Assembly: GCF_907164915.1 (NCBI RefSeq)
Contig: NC_061863.1
Coordinates: forward strand, 23,265,710 to 23,329,709
Direction of reading: 5' to 3'
Source: Impatiens glandulifera
Lineage: Eukaryota > Streptophyta > Magnoliopsida > Ericales > Balsaminaceae
Length of the DNA stretch: 64,000 nt
This document shows positions 1 through 10,371 of the stretch, in pieces. The notes below the pieces were generated by a model. That model was not told the origin of the DNA. It did no database searches and was given only the letters and a program-made list of their open reading frames with translations. Within the stretch, counting starts at the first letter, position 1. Each line of letters begins with the position of its first letter. The translations under genes and the position numbers were made by a program.

Positions 1-2
1 AA

Positions 3-281
3 ATTAAGATATTAAAAAAGAAGAATGTTATACAAGAGTCTAGAATAACTAAGCTTGAGGATAACCATAACGAAAAAAATCACTATAATGACAACAATGT
101 AGAAATTGAAGAAAATATCTTCTCAGAAAATTTTTTATCCACAATAGAAATGGTTAAATCCCAAAAATGGCACATAAAAATATCTCTCCTAATAGATAAT
201 CATTATACAAGATCATTTACTGCTCTTGTTGATAGCGGAGCAGATTTAAATGTTATTCATGAAGGATTAATCCCTACTAGG
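3..281 (+). pseudogene. Pararetroviral polyprotein, protease amino-terminal part
   Basis: The frame is open from the left edge of the window, so the movement/coat region would lie outside it. A hydrophilic Asn/Glu-rich linker is followed by the retropepsin active-site signature LVDSGADLNVI at about 225-257, with catalytic Asp in D-S-G. The reading frame is cut at 281 by the LINE insertion and resumes in phase after the second target-site copy at 3133. The protease would process the polyprotein. Only the active-site half is here; the flap and carboxy-terminal half lie beyond the LINE. Confidence 0.75.
269..281. repeat. Target-site duplication, left copy (LINE)
   Basis: AATCCCTACTAGG occurs here and again at 3120-3132 directly after the LINE poly(A) tail. 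The first A bases of the right copy merge with the tail, so the true length is 11-13 bp. This fixes the LINE boundaries. Confidence 0.85.
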
Positions 282-2971
282 CAACAACTCAATGAAACAG
301 AAAGATATGCGCTTGAAAACTTCAAGAAGCTGAGTTTGCTTGAAGAGAATTTTGTTAGACAGAAATCAAGACAGAGCTGGCTTTCGTTGGGTGACAAAAA
401 CACAGCTTTCTTCTACAGAAAATGCAAGGCTAGAAACATGAGAAACAATGTGTATAGGCTGAAGAATGATCATGGTGAATATGTTCAGGGTCAAAAGGGT
501 GTCCAAGATCTGGCTATTGATTTCTATAAGCAGCTTATGGGTACAAGAAAGCAGCATCAAAGTCACCTGAATACCTTGTATCAAATTATTGATAGGAAAA
601 TCTCTACAGAAGATAGTCGCGAGTTGATAAGGGTGGTCACGAAGGTTGAGGTTAAAGAAGCTTTGTTTAGTATTGATGGGAATAAAAGCCCGGGTCCTGA
701 TCGGTTTAATGCACAGTTCTTCAAAGATAATTGGTCGGTTGTGGGTAAAGATGTTACTGATGGGGTTCTGGAGTTTTTCAAAAACAGGAAGATGTTAAAG
801 CAATGGAATACAGCGGTCCTAACTTTGATCCCCAAAACTGCGGTACTTGAGAAAGTACAAGATTTCAGACCAATTTCCTGCTGCAATGTGATTTATAAAA
901 TCATTTCAAAAATCATTTCTAAACGTTTTAAAAATGTTATAGGAAAAATAATAAATCTTAATCAATCTGCATTCATCCCCGGTAGGACAATCTCTCATAA
1001 TATTCTTCTCATGCAGAGCCTATTAAAAGGCTACGGGAAAAAGAAAATATCCCCGAGAGTGGCTTTCAAAATAGATATCAAGAAAGCTTTTGACTCTGTT
1101 AGATGGGAAGCCATTCGAGACTTTCTGGTTGTTTCTGCTTTTCCTATGATTTTTATCGATTGGATTATGCAATGCGTTTCATCATCCTGCTTTGTTGTTA
1201 GCGTCAATGGAGTCCATAGAGGCTATTTCAAGGGTGAAAACGGGGTAAGGCAAGGGGACCCCCTCTCTTCTTACCTTTTCGTAGCTATCATGGCGATCTT
1301 TGAGAGCATCTTCGCGATGTTCCGAAAGAATCGTCCATACATCTTTCACCCATTCTGTGAGGTAGAGGAGGTAACACATTTATGCTTTGCTGACGATTTG
1401 TTCATTCTAGCGCACGCGGACGTTGATTCCATTAAAACTATTAGGGCTGCACTAACGTTCTTTTCTGAGGTAACAGGTTTAACTATTAATGAAAGCAAAA
1501 GTGTGGCATTTTATGGAGGCGTGAAGGACGAAACAAAGCAGGACATCTTCAACATCATGGGCATCAAGGAAGGCAAATTTCCCATAAGGTACTTAGGAAT
1601 TCCGTTAACTGCGAAGCAGATCGAGATCTCACACTGCAAGCCGCTGATTGAAAAGGTAAAAAACAAGATATCTGGTTGGGCAGCGAAAAAACTTTCTTAT
1701 GTAGGGAGGATCGAACTTATCAAAACTGTGGTTATGGGCATAGTTGGTTATTGGGCGCAGCAAATGGTCATTCCGAAGAGGTAATGAAGGAACTCGACAC
1801 ACTGATGAGAAACTTTATCTGGGGTAATAGTGGAAGAGGAGGAAAAAAAGTCAAATGGACCGCTCTCTGCAAACCGAAGGACGAGGGAGGCATCGACTTG
1901 AAGAACTGTATCGAGTGGAACAAGGCTCTAACCTTCAAGCATCTGTGGGCTTTGGAGCGCAATCAGGAGTCACTATGGATCAAATGGGTGCATACGAGAT
2001 TTATGAAACACGAAACCAGCATCTAGACCTGCAAAATTCACGAAGGTATGAGCTGGTCTTTAAAAAAGATTCTTAAACTAAGAAGCGATATTGCAGATCT
2101 TTATGACATCCGACTAGGGGACGGGAAAGGCACTCTATTCTGGCATGACCCTTGGTTTGAAAACCAGCCTATCATCGACAAGGAGCAGTTTCAAAATACT
2201 CGTATCAGAAGGGACTGCGCAAAAGCGAAAATCAGAGACATCAAATACGGGAATTGGAACTTGCTCTTGAGAAGAATTCCAGAAGGAAAGAGGATACTTG
2301 ATCATATAAGTAACATACAACTATACGACACACCGGATATTCATGAATGGAAAGCTGAGGACAATGGGAAGCTGGTATTGAAGAAAATATGGGAGGTAAT
2401 CCGGGAAAAAGCGCAGAAAGTAGAATGGGCTCCTCTTGTATGGTCAACGAAGATTATCCCTCGACACCAGTTCATCCTATGGCTCGCCTTCTGGGAAAGA
2501 CTCAGCACACGTGATCGTATCAGTAAGTATATGAGCATCCCGGACGCGAGCTGTCTTCTATGCATAGGAAATGAAGAAACCATAGATCACCTATTCGGGA
2601 GTTGTTGTATTGCTTCGGAGCTTTGGGACAGATTCTATAAAAGCCTGGAGCTGATCAGTTTCCCGAGCGAATGGAATGAAATCAAAGAAGCGGCACTACT
2701 CTAAGCCAAGGGAAATAGATTTTCAACAATCGTGTTCAAGTGCGGCTTTGGAGCAGTGGTGTATAACATTTGGCAAGAACGGAATGCAAGGGTATATGAC
2801 AGAACCCGCAGGAGCATTGACGAGTTATGGAAAGATATTGTATCGGATTGCAGCGCCCTCGCGGGAACGTGGAGAGGAGTTCCAAGCACGGAGCAGAACT
2901 GGAATATCTGCAGGAACTGGAATTTACCGTTTTTTAAACTCACTAGAATTGAAAGCATTGCAAACAGATAA
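282..2971 (+). pseudogene. LINE reverse transcriptase with zf-RVT domain, frameshifted
   Basis: The first frame (282-1784) carries the non-LTR RT domain: the N-P-G-P-D block near 690, AFIPGR near 970, KAFDSVRW near 1085, GVRQGDPLSSYLF near 1245 and the catalytic FADD box near 1390. A frameshift near 1780 moves the reading into the next frame, which continues as the thumb/connection region and the zf-RVT domain (C-x2-C at about 2552-2562, then H-L-F-x-S-C). That frame is broken by TAG at 2024 and TAA at 2702 and ends at 2971. The missing endonuclease, the frameshift and two stops make it non-functional. Confidence 0.85.
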
Positions 2972-3119
2972 TTCATTTACGTTTTTAGCTTTTATTCAGA
3001 ATGTTACGACTTCAAAATCATTCTAGGCCTGTCTAGAATGATCTCTTAAACTCGTGGTTTTTTCGCGTTTTTGGGAATTTTTAATGAAATGACGCTAAGT
3101 CGTTTTCCCAAAAAAAAAA
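282..3119 (+). mobile_element. LINE (non-LTR retrotransposon), 5'-truncated, inserted in the pararetrovirus
   Basis: About 2.8 kb with the hallmarks of target-primed insertion: truncated 5' end (no apurinic endonuclease domain), a poly(A) tail at 3110-3119, and a 13-bp target duplication on both sides. The body encodes a plant L1-type reverse transcriptase and carboxy-terminal zinc-binding region. Roughly 150 bp of 3' UTR precede the tail. The insertion is in the same orientation as the virus and is younger than the viral integration. Confidence 0.9.
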
Positions 3120-3132
3120 AATCCCTACTAGG
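3120..3132. repeat. Target-site duplication, right copy (LINE)
   Basis: Second copy of AATCCCTACTAGG, immediately after the LINE poly(A). The pararetroviral protease frame continues right after it. Confidence 0.85.
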
Positions 3133-4941
3133 TATTTTCATAAAACAAGTCATACCCTGTGGCATGCAGGGGGAGATAAACTCCAAATCCAATATAAACT
3201 TCCAAAAGCTTATATATGTACTGATAATAAATGCATTCCTCAGAGCTTTATACTTGCTAAAGATATATCAAATAAGGTCATACTTGGAACCCCATTTTTA
3301 AACACAATCTACCCTATTAAGATGATTAATAATAAAGGTATTACAGGAACCTTCTAGAAACATGATATTTTTCTAGAATTTATTGTGGAACCGTTTACTA
3401 AAATGTTACATAGTATATATGATAATATCAAAGCAAAACAAGATCAAATATATTTTCTAAAGCAAGAAATAAGTCTAATAACAATAGATGAACAATTAGA
3501 AAATCCTAAATTACAAGAAAAAATAGCTCTGCTAAAAGACCAACTTTCAATAGATATTTGTAATGAACATCCTAATGCATTTTGGGATAGAAAGAAACAT
3601 ATAGTTTCACTACCATATGAGGAAGCTTTTAATGAAAAGAATATTCCTACAAAGGCAAGACCTTGCCAAATGAATTCAGAATATCTAGAATTATGCAAAA
3701 AAGAGATAGATGCACTACTGCAGAAGGGATTAATAAGTCCATCACAATCACCTTGGTCATGTACAGCTTTCTACGTAAATAAACATTCAGAAGTCGAAAG
3801 AGGCGTGCCAAGGTTAGTAATAAACTATAAACCCCTAAACAAAGTATTAAAATGGATTAGGCACCCAATTCCTAATAAAAAGGATCTGTTAGATAGACTG
3901 TATGATAGTTTAATATTTTCAAAGTTTGACTTAAAATCAGGATATTGGCAAATCCAGATTGAAAAATCTGACAGGTATAAAACAGCATTCAATGTCCCTA
4001 TAGGACATTATGAATGAAATGTAATGCCATTTCGATTAAAAAATGCTCCATCCGAATTTCAAAAAATTATGAATAATATCTTTAATCCTTATAGCACATT
4101 TATAATTGTTTACATTGATGACATATTAGTTTATTCAAAAACAATTGAAACTCATTTCAAACATTTAAATATGTTCAAAACAATAATAACTCAAAATGGA
4201 CTAGTAATTTCTAAACCAAAAATGGATCTTTTCAAAACAAGAATAAGGTTTTTAGGTCATATCATTGAAAAGGGAAATATTACTCCCATTAATAGAAACA
4301 TAGAATTTGCGGAAAAATTCCCTAATGTGATCACTGATAAAACACAGTTACAAAGATTTTTAGGCAGCTTAAATTATGTGGCTCCATATTATAAAAATCT
4401 AACAGAAGATACATCAATCTTATATGAAAGACTGAAGAAGAACCCTAAACCATGGTCAAACCATCATACAGAGGTTATTAAGAGAATTAAAAATAAAGTA
4501 AAGGTATTCCCTTGTTTAATGATAAGTAACCCGAATTGGGAAAAGGTAATTGAGACTGATGCATCTGACATAGGATTTGGAGGAATACTAACTCAATTAG
4601 ATCCAGAAACAAAACAGGTCTATCTTGTCAGATTCCATTCAGGGAAATGGAACAACTCCCAAAAGAATTATGCGACAGTCGCAAAAGAAATTCTGGCAAT
4701 AGTCAAATGTGTTTTAAAATTCCAAGATGATTTATATAATCAAAAATTTATTATACGAACAGATTGCAACGCAGCTAAATTCATGTTCCAGAAAGATTTT
4801 AAACATGATGTGTCAAAACAAATGTTCGCCAGATGACAAGCTCATTTAGCCCCATTTGATTTTGAAATATCATACAAAAAAGGGATAGATAATAATCTCC
4901 CTGATTTCTTGACCCGTGAATTTTTAAATTTACAGGAATGA
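3133..4941 (+). pseudogene. Pararetroviral protease (rest), reverse transcriptase and RNase H
   Basis: Continuation of the polyprotein in one frame with three in-frame stops: TAG at 3355, TGA at 4015 and TGA at 4834. The protease ends with the hydrophobic ILGTPFLN block near 3280. The RT shows PRLVINYKPLN near 3810, the motif-A segment FDLKSGYWQI near 3925 and the catalytic YIDDILVYS box near 4113. RNase H begins with the TDASDIGFGG segment near 4555 and runs to the terminal stop at 4939-4941. Both TGA codons sit where Trp is usual and are best read as TGG-to-TGA transitions. It would have copied the viral pregenome, but this copy cannot make the full enzyme. Confidence 0.85.
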
Positions 4942-6257
4942 GCGGAAGGGGTTATGATTCTTTCTCTAATAGAGGAAGAGGATCCTCCTCTATTAGAGGA
5001 AGAGGTCGGGGCAGAGCACCAGAGATCATATCTCAGTATGGTAAACAAAAACTGACAGCAATGGATCTATCCCAAAGTTCGGACAGTCAAAAAGACAATC
5101 CAACGTACGCCAGAATACGGGGAGATGAAGAATCAGAATCCAATAATATTGGATTTATAAGAAATGAATATAAAGAAATTATATTTCTCCTAGAAGAGAA
5201 GGACGTCAAATGGAGGAATGAGCCATGGACAATAATGCAGAGGTATTTGGATAATACATCCACTCCGTCAAGGACTTACAAGACTCGGATATTTTACGAG
5301 CAAATACTTATTCAAAGTGGGTCATGTGAAATATCACATTTCTCTGGGGCAAACAAAGAAATTTATAATTTCAGCAAAATAATAATAAAAAAGACAATTT
5401 CGTTGGAAGATTGGGGAATATCCCCAATGAAAGAAAGAGAATTATCGTTTAATAAAACGACAACAATCAAATTTAATTATTGGGATTATTGTGATGCCTT
5501 CACTAAGGCACTATATTATGAGAATAATAAATATAAACATTCCTGGTTCATCAAGGTATGTGCAAATGTCTATAGAGGTGATATTCCCCACTGGTTCATA
5601 GACTGGTTTTACTGTTTTGGTCCCTGCCCAAAGATTTTACCAGAAGAAATCAAGGTCCTATTTGATAAATGGAGCAATGTATCTCCCCAGCTTCTGCAAA
5701 AACAAGAAGCTAATTTATATATTGACGGAATAGCTTCATGTTTCTTTTTTACTGAATTTTCCATTCCATGGATCTGGAGATGGATTCCTAAATTTGGTTA
5801 TACCAAAACAGGCATTCCCTGTCTGTTTAGGTCATCATTTTATAAATTTTGGGATAAGATGATGAGAATAGATCAGGAAACAAAGGAGCGATTCGGGAAG
5901 GAGACAATGGACCCCCTACACCAGCAGATAAGTATGTATGAAGAAAAACGACAAGTAGCGGAAGCACCGTCCCCGTTTGATTATATCTCCAAATAATTTC
6001 GAATGAGGTCAGAGAACTTATCAAAAAGTCAGATGATATCTGCATATATTGAAGAAATGAAGAAAGACTTTATGTCTAAATTTGAAGATGATAATAAATC
6101 AAACAAATCAGATTCAACTATGGCATCCGATTATCTTCAAGACGCTCAAAGTGATGTCGCCATTGAAGACATTTTCGAAGCAATCAAAGACACCTTGGTT
6201 GAAAAAATTTCAAAGAAAGACGTTGGATCATCATCATCCAGCCAGTTCAAAATTTAA
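4938..6257 (+). pseudogene. Second pararetroviral ORF, unknown function, one in-frame stop
   Basis: The start ATG at 4938 overlaps the TGA of the polymerase frame (ATGA), a layout suggesting coupled termination and reinitiation. The first 30 residues are Ser/Gly/Arg-rich with RGRG repeats, as in nucleic-acid-binding tails. The middle is rich in Trp, Tyr and Phe (about residues 170-320) and has no motif I recognise. A TAA at 5994-5996 ends the 352-codon open part. The same frame continues to 6257 with an acidic, helical-looking tail of about 85 codons, so the ORF was probably longer before that stop. In florendoviruses a downstream ORF of unknown function occupies this place. Confidence 0.65.
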
Positions 6258-6264
6258 AGAGAAA

Positions 6265-6390
6265 CAAGATCCGAAAGATGCGGAAAAAACTTATCCCGGG
6301 AATCCCGGGAGGTACTGTTTGCAGAAGAAGAAGACAAGATCCGTAATTTGCGGAAAAAACTTATCCCGGGAATCCTGGGAATCACTGTTC
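6265..6390 (+). repeat. 70-bp direct repeat, two copies, before the viral promoter-like region
   Basis: CAAGATCCG...TGCGGAAAAAACTTATCCC starts at 6265 and again at 6335, a period of 70 bp with a few differences. Each copy holds the palindromic TCCCGGGA-type element; the first copy has it doubled. Duplicated upstream elements of this kind often act as enhancers in pararetroviral intergenic regions; that role here is inferred. Confidence 0.7.
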
Positions 6391-6660
6391 AAGTTTTTAA
6401 CTTTCATTTAAATGTTTTACTTTAAATAGTTGTTTATGTTGGGTTGAAAGGGGAGGCGAAAACGACCCCTGAAATCTGTATTGTACTCTCTCTCTCTCTA
6501 TTGTACTCTCTAGCACCATCATCCAATTGTAATAAATTTGAAGCATCATCAATAAAAGTTTGGAGGACAGTGTGTTTATCCTTCATTCCCGGGTACGTTC
6601 CAAATCTTACTACGTATTTAATTATTTGCTTTAAATGTCAAGCCTAATAGGCTAATCAAA
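6391..6660 (+). promoter_or_regulatory. Candidate pararetroviral promoter, leader start and poly(A) signals
   Basis: An AT-rich stretch with a TATA-like CTTTAAATAG near 6421-6430 follows the 70-bp repeats. A CT-rich run near 6485-6510 and two AATAAA signals (6531 and 6551) come within 130 bp. In caulimovirids the promoter and poly(A) signal are close because the pregenomic RNA is terminally redundant, so the order fits. No transcription data are available. Confidence 0.45.
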
Positions 6661-6790
6661 TTAGGTGTTGATCATGACCGCTAACTACCCTTCATAAAAT
6701 AAAAAAAAAAGTAATTAATAAAAAAAGATTAATTAATAAAAAATTAAAGCTTATCTTAGAAGTTTGAATAGACATCTGGCATGGATTTGA

Positions 6791-7000
6791 AATGTCGATC
6801 CCTTTTATAAAATGGTACTTTAATTTTGTGTTCCTGTTTGGTCCTATTGAGCCACTGTTTTAAGCATGTTGGACATTTTGGAACTTTAAATTGAAGTTAA
6901 GTATTATAATTGGTTGATAGACATTTCTATTATCCTAAACACAGAAGTTGTCCCTCTTCAGACTTTCTCTGTAAGTTCTAATTTTTAATGTCGATCCCTT
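6791..7000 (+). repeat. 14-bp direct repeat in the viral leader
   Basis: AATGTCGATCCCTT occurs at 6791-6804 and 6987-7000, each followed by an A-rich stretch and TGGTA. The second leads straight into the primer-binding site. The first looks like a decayed second site. Confidence 0.5.
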
Positions 7001-7006
7001 AAAAAA

Positions 7007-7019
7007 TGGTATCAGAGCC

Positions 7020-7020
<1 letters not shown>
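7007..7020 (+). promoter_or_regulatory. Met-tRNA primer-binding site
   Basis: TGGTATCAGAGCCA matches the complement of the 3' end of plant initiator Met-tRNA, the primer of caulimovirid and Copia reverse transcription. No LTR end can be seen directly upstream. The position, in the non-coding region after the last viral ORF, suits the pararetrovirus. The (TA)n tract begins four bases later. Confidence 0.6.
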
Positions 7021-7023
<3 letters not shown>

Positions 7024-7093
<70 letters not shown>

Positions 7094-7213
7094 GTATATA
7101 TATGTATATATATATATGTATATATATATATGTATATATATATATATGTATATATGTGTATATATGTATATATGTGTATATATGTATATATGTATATATG
7201 TGTATATGTATCT
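7024..7213. repeat. (TA)n / (TATATG)n microsatellite
   Basis: About 60 bp of pure TA followed by about 130 bp with interspersed TG and TATG units. It borders the end of the pararetroviral sequence. The apparent Tyr/Ile-repeat ORF through it is an artefact. Confidence 0.95.
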
Positions 7214-7660
7214 TAAAGATTTGCTTGAAATTGATTTTTCTTTTACCGCTTTAGCTTAAATTTGATCTTTTAAATATAAAAAATATTAAAAAAATATGAA
7301 AATATTTTACAAATTTATTTTAATTTTTTTATTATATATTTTTAGGATTTAAATAAATAATTCTTGTAAGTGAATTGGATACAAAATTCACTCTTAATTA
7401 TTTATTTTTTTTCCTGTAATTTTTCTAAAATTATTTTGAGATATTATGGGTACAATATTTATCCCAAATAATTTTATTTTTTTATTTTTACCTTAATCCT
7501 TAATTAATTTGATTAATTAACACATTAATTAATCCTAAATAATTATTTTAAATATGTTTTGGCCATGGGGTTATTTATTTTGATTTTATGTATTTAAAAA
7601 TAATTATTTTATTATTATAAATTAGTATGTAGATTTTTAATGCTCACAGAGTGTCATGCC
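7214..7660 (+). repeat. Diverged dispersed repeat, partner at 45800-46258
   Basis: An AT-rich block that aligns by eye along its length with 45800-46258. Shared landmarks include TTTTTCTTTTACC near the start, TTTCTAAAATTATTTT in the middle, TATTTTGATTTT, and GTAGATTTTTA(A/G)TGCT near the end. It has no ORF. It looks like part of an LTR of a large retrotransposon; the left end is cut by the microsatellite. Confidence 0.6.
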
Positions 7661-8275
7661 CCTCTCAAATCGATTTGAATACAACAAACCCGTTTTCTGA
7701 TTCGAGCTTGATATCTAACAATAAGTTATCTTGTTCAATTTATAATGAGGGAGTTAGGAAAGATGGAACCTGTAGCATGTTGCGGTTGAAGTGACCTGAT
7801 GATGTTGTTTGTAGCAGTTGTCGAGGTACTTCTTACATTGCTTTAGGGAAATCATTTCCTTGGTGTCTTAATCCTGGCAAGGATGATTTTTTTTTTTGTA
7901 ACCTATTTTTACAACATTTAACAAAGCATCCGTAAAATTCATGGGTTAAGTAGTCATAGATATTGAAATATCAATTCCTATTTGGCATGAATATCAATAA
8001 ATGATTCATGTTTTAGTCATGTATAAATGGCTAAAGAGTTTATGAGATATGTAGGGAACATGAAAATTTTAGTAACATTTCAATGGTTTGACAATGATTT
8101 GATTGCATTGATATTGTGAGAGAGAATACCTATCGAGTTATAGGGTTTTGATAAAATCGTGTATAAACTATGTTTCAACCTATTAATAAATAGAGTTGAC
8201 TAGAGAGTCGTGTGAACTTGACCTATTGACTAATAATGCTATTGACGAAATTATGTATGAAGTATTCCATATTGT

Positions 8276-8277
<2 letters not shown>
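7661..8277. other. Intergenic, nothing recognised
   Basis: No ORF with family resemblance, no terminal repeats and no RNA gene seen. AT-rich and single-copy within the window as far as I can see. Confidence 0.5.

Positions 8278-8351
<74 letters not shown>
8278..8351. repeat. (TA)n microsatellite
   Basis: About 37 uninterrupted TA units, about 130 bp beyond the 3' end of the P450 gene. Confidence 0.95.
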
Positions 8352-8353
<2 letters not shown>

Positions 8354-8483
8354 CAAAACAATCATGTTTGATATTCATTGGCATAAAAAGAAATATCATG
8401 ATCAAAGTTAAACATACAATCAAAATTAATAAATAAAAAGATTAAAAAAAATATTTGTATTCATTTCAACCCAACAAATAAAA

Positions 8484-10371
8484 CTACATTGGCTGCAAGA
8501 TTACTTGAACTCCATGTTTGGGAGTGACAAGGAAGATTTCAGCCGGGTCATGAACATAATTCGGAGAAATAATAAACTTGTAGCGTTGCAAGATCATTGA
8601 GAGTGTTATTTTCGTCTCGTTTGTTGTAAAGTTGAGGCCTACACATGAACGAGGACCCATTCCAAACGGGAGAAATGCTGCAGGCATGTTGTTTGTGGCT
8701 TTTGCCACCCCTTGGCCGAATCTCTCCGGCTTGAAAAGATGAACATCTTTACCCCATATTTCAGGGCTATGATGCAATGCCAAAATAGGTATAAAGATGT
8801 TCATATTTGGTGGTAGTGTGACATTCCCTAACTTCATTTCCCTTTGGATTCCCCTTGTCACGGTCATTACAGGAGGGTATAGTCTCAAAACTTCATTGAT
8901 GATCATATTCATCTAAACATAATATAATAAAATAAAATTGTATCAAATTGAATTGATAATTTTTACAATTAACGGGCTTACGTTTCTTAGTCGCGTGATA
9001 CCATCCGAACTAGGTTTGTCATTGCCGAACAACTCAATAACCTCATTCCTTGCTTTCTCTTGCCAATCAATATTTATTGATAGAAGAAATATAGTCCATG
9101 CAAGCAAGTTTGTGGTTGTCAAATGCCCGGCTCCATATATCGTCCTGATTTCATCGATTATTTGGTCTATCATGATTCCATTACTCGGATCATGATAAAC
9201 GTTTATAAGTTGGCCGAGATAGTCATCGCCAAAGGAAGATTTTCCAACCATGGTTGCCTCTCTTTTCTTTACAAGCTCTAAAACAGAGCTTTTAATATTC
9301 CTCTCAAGTTTTCCTGCTTCTAACTCATCAGCTGTCTTTACTATTTTACTTTTGTATACAACAAAAATGTAATATTTCCATAGATTAAAAAATAATGTTT
9401 GTAAATAATAATTAAAATATAACAAAGTTATAAGTTACCTTATTAAGGGAAATCTGACATTATAAAGATTTTTTACAGTAATAGAGGTAAGCTTGGATGC
9501 CATCTCAAAAATATGTTTCCCCTCCATGAAGCAGCTCCCAAAAGCTGTCCTGGAGATGACTTCGGTTGTTAAAAGCCCAAATTCCTTATAAACATCGACA
9601 TCCTTCCCATCAAACTTTTTCCATTTTTCTAACATGGCATCAACACTTAGGATTATTTCCGGGACCATACCCTGCAAATAAAGATTTGTGACTCTGTTTT
9701 TACATATTTGGATGAAGATTAAGTTTACCTTTAAGCTTTCTGCATGAAAAGTGTGGTTGGCTAGTTTCCTTATCTTCGCCCACTTTTCGCCTTCATTGGT
9801 TACCATGGATTGCCCCATGAGCTTCTTTGCAAAGCCTTCTAATTTCATTTTTGGGTATGCGCCCTCTTTGTTGTTCAGTATTTCCTTGATAAGCTCTGGC
9901 TCTGAAACAAACAGTTGTGCTTGTGGACCATGCCAGTTCAGAAAGTTCTTCCCTTTGATCCATCAAAAAAGAAAAAAAAAAAAAAAAAAAAAAGTAGATT
10001 TAGATCAATCTATCTAATTCTTTTTGGGAATGAGAGATTTAGATTTTTCTATTTTAGTTACCATAAATCTTTGTCCATTGGTAGACATGAGGCTGAACTC
10101 TTGGGAAGATATCATGGGAAATCTCAATTGGTCTTTCCATGGATCGACTTCTCATTTCGACGATTTGCTTGGTGTTCCCATGCGGGAAACTGTAAGGTTG
10201 TCCTACAATTCCTTGCGAACGCATCACACGTTGGATTCTCCATGGAATCCAAAAGAACTTGTGAAGGGACTTGTAGAAAGTCCAGAGAAGATGTAAGGCG
10301 AGAGAGGCTGAGAAGAGGAGCAAGATTAGTGAAGGCATTTTTCTGTTTACAACTTTAGTATTGAAGAACAA
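8484..10371 (-). CDS. Cytochrome P450, CYP72 clan (CYP749-like), five exons
   Basis: Exons on the minus strand: 10371-10062, 9952-9729, 9671-9439, 9348-8982 and 8912-8484. All four introns are GT-AG (109, 57, 90 and 69 bp) and phases agree. The product is 520 residues from the first Met, or 509 from Met12 (ATG at 10338), which sits directly before the hydrophobic ER anchor and may be the real start. Visible landmarks: FPRVQPH near residue 89, I-helix A-G-H-L-T-T at 329-334, K-helix E-V-L-R at 385-388, PERF at 440-443 and heme loop PFGMGPRSCVG with Cys468. The I-helix lacks the usual acidic residue (Leu332). Clan-72 enzymes hydroxylate isoprenoids and other small molecules using a P450 reductase at the ER; the substrate cannot be told. 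CYP714/721/709 relatives are less likely alternatives. Confidence 0.9.

Larger units (their letters stand above)
1..7020 (+). mobile_element. Endogenous pararetrovirus (Caulimoviridae, florendovirus-like), partial and broken
   Basis: An integrated DNA copy of a plant pararetrovirus that begins before the window. In order it shows a retroviral-type aspartic protease, reverse transcriptase and RNase H in one frame, then a second ORF starting on an ATGA stop/start overlap at 4938, then a non-coding stretch with a repeat pair, TATA-like and AATAAA signals, and a Met-tRNA primer-binding site at 7007-7020. No integrase is seen between RNase H and the next ORF, which separates it from Gypsy and Copia elements. 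A two-ORF layout with an ATGA overlap is what I recall for florendoviruses; a petuvirus-like relative is the alternative. A LINE (282-3119) splits the protease, and several in-frame stops show the copy is dead. Confidence 0.8.

Noticed and set aside
7006..7254. ORF made of Tyr/Ile repeats, and similar ones at 8183-8436 and 47726-48070
   Set aside because: They are translations of (TA)n microsatellites and have no coding value.
9751..10358. Plus-strand ORFs across the P450 exons
   Set aside because: They lie opposite well-supported exons and pass through the intron poly(A)/poly(T) run.
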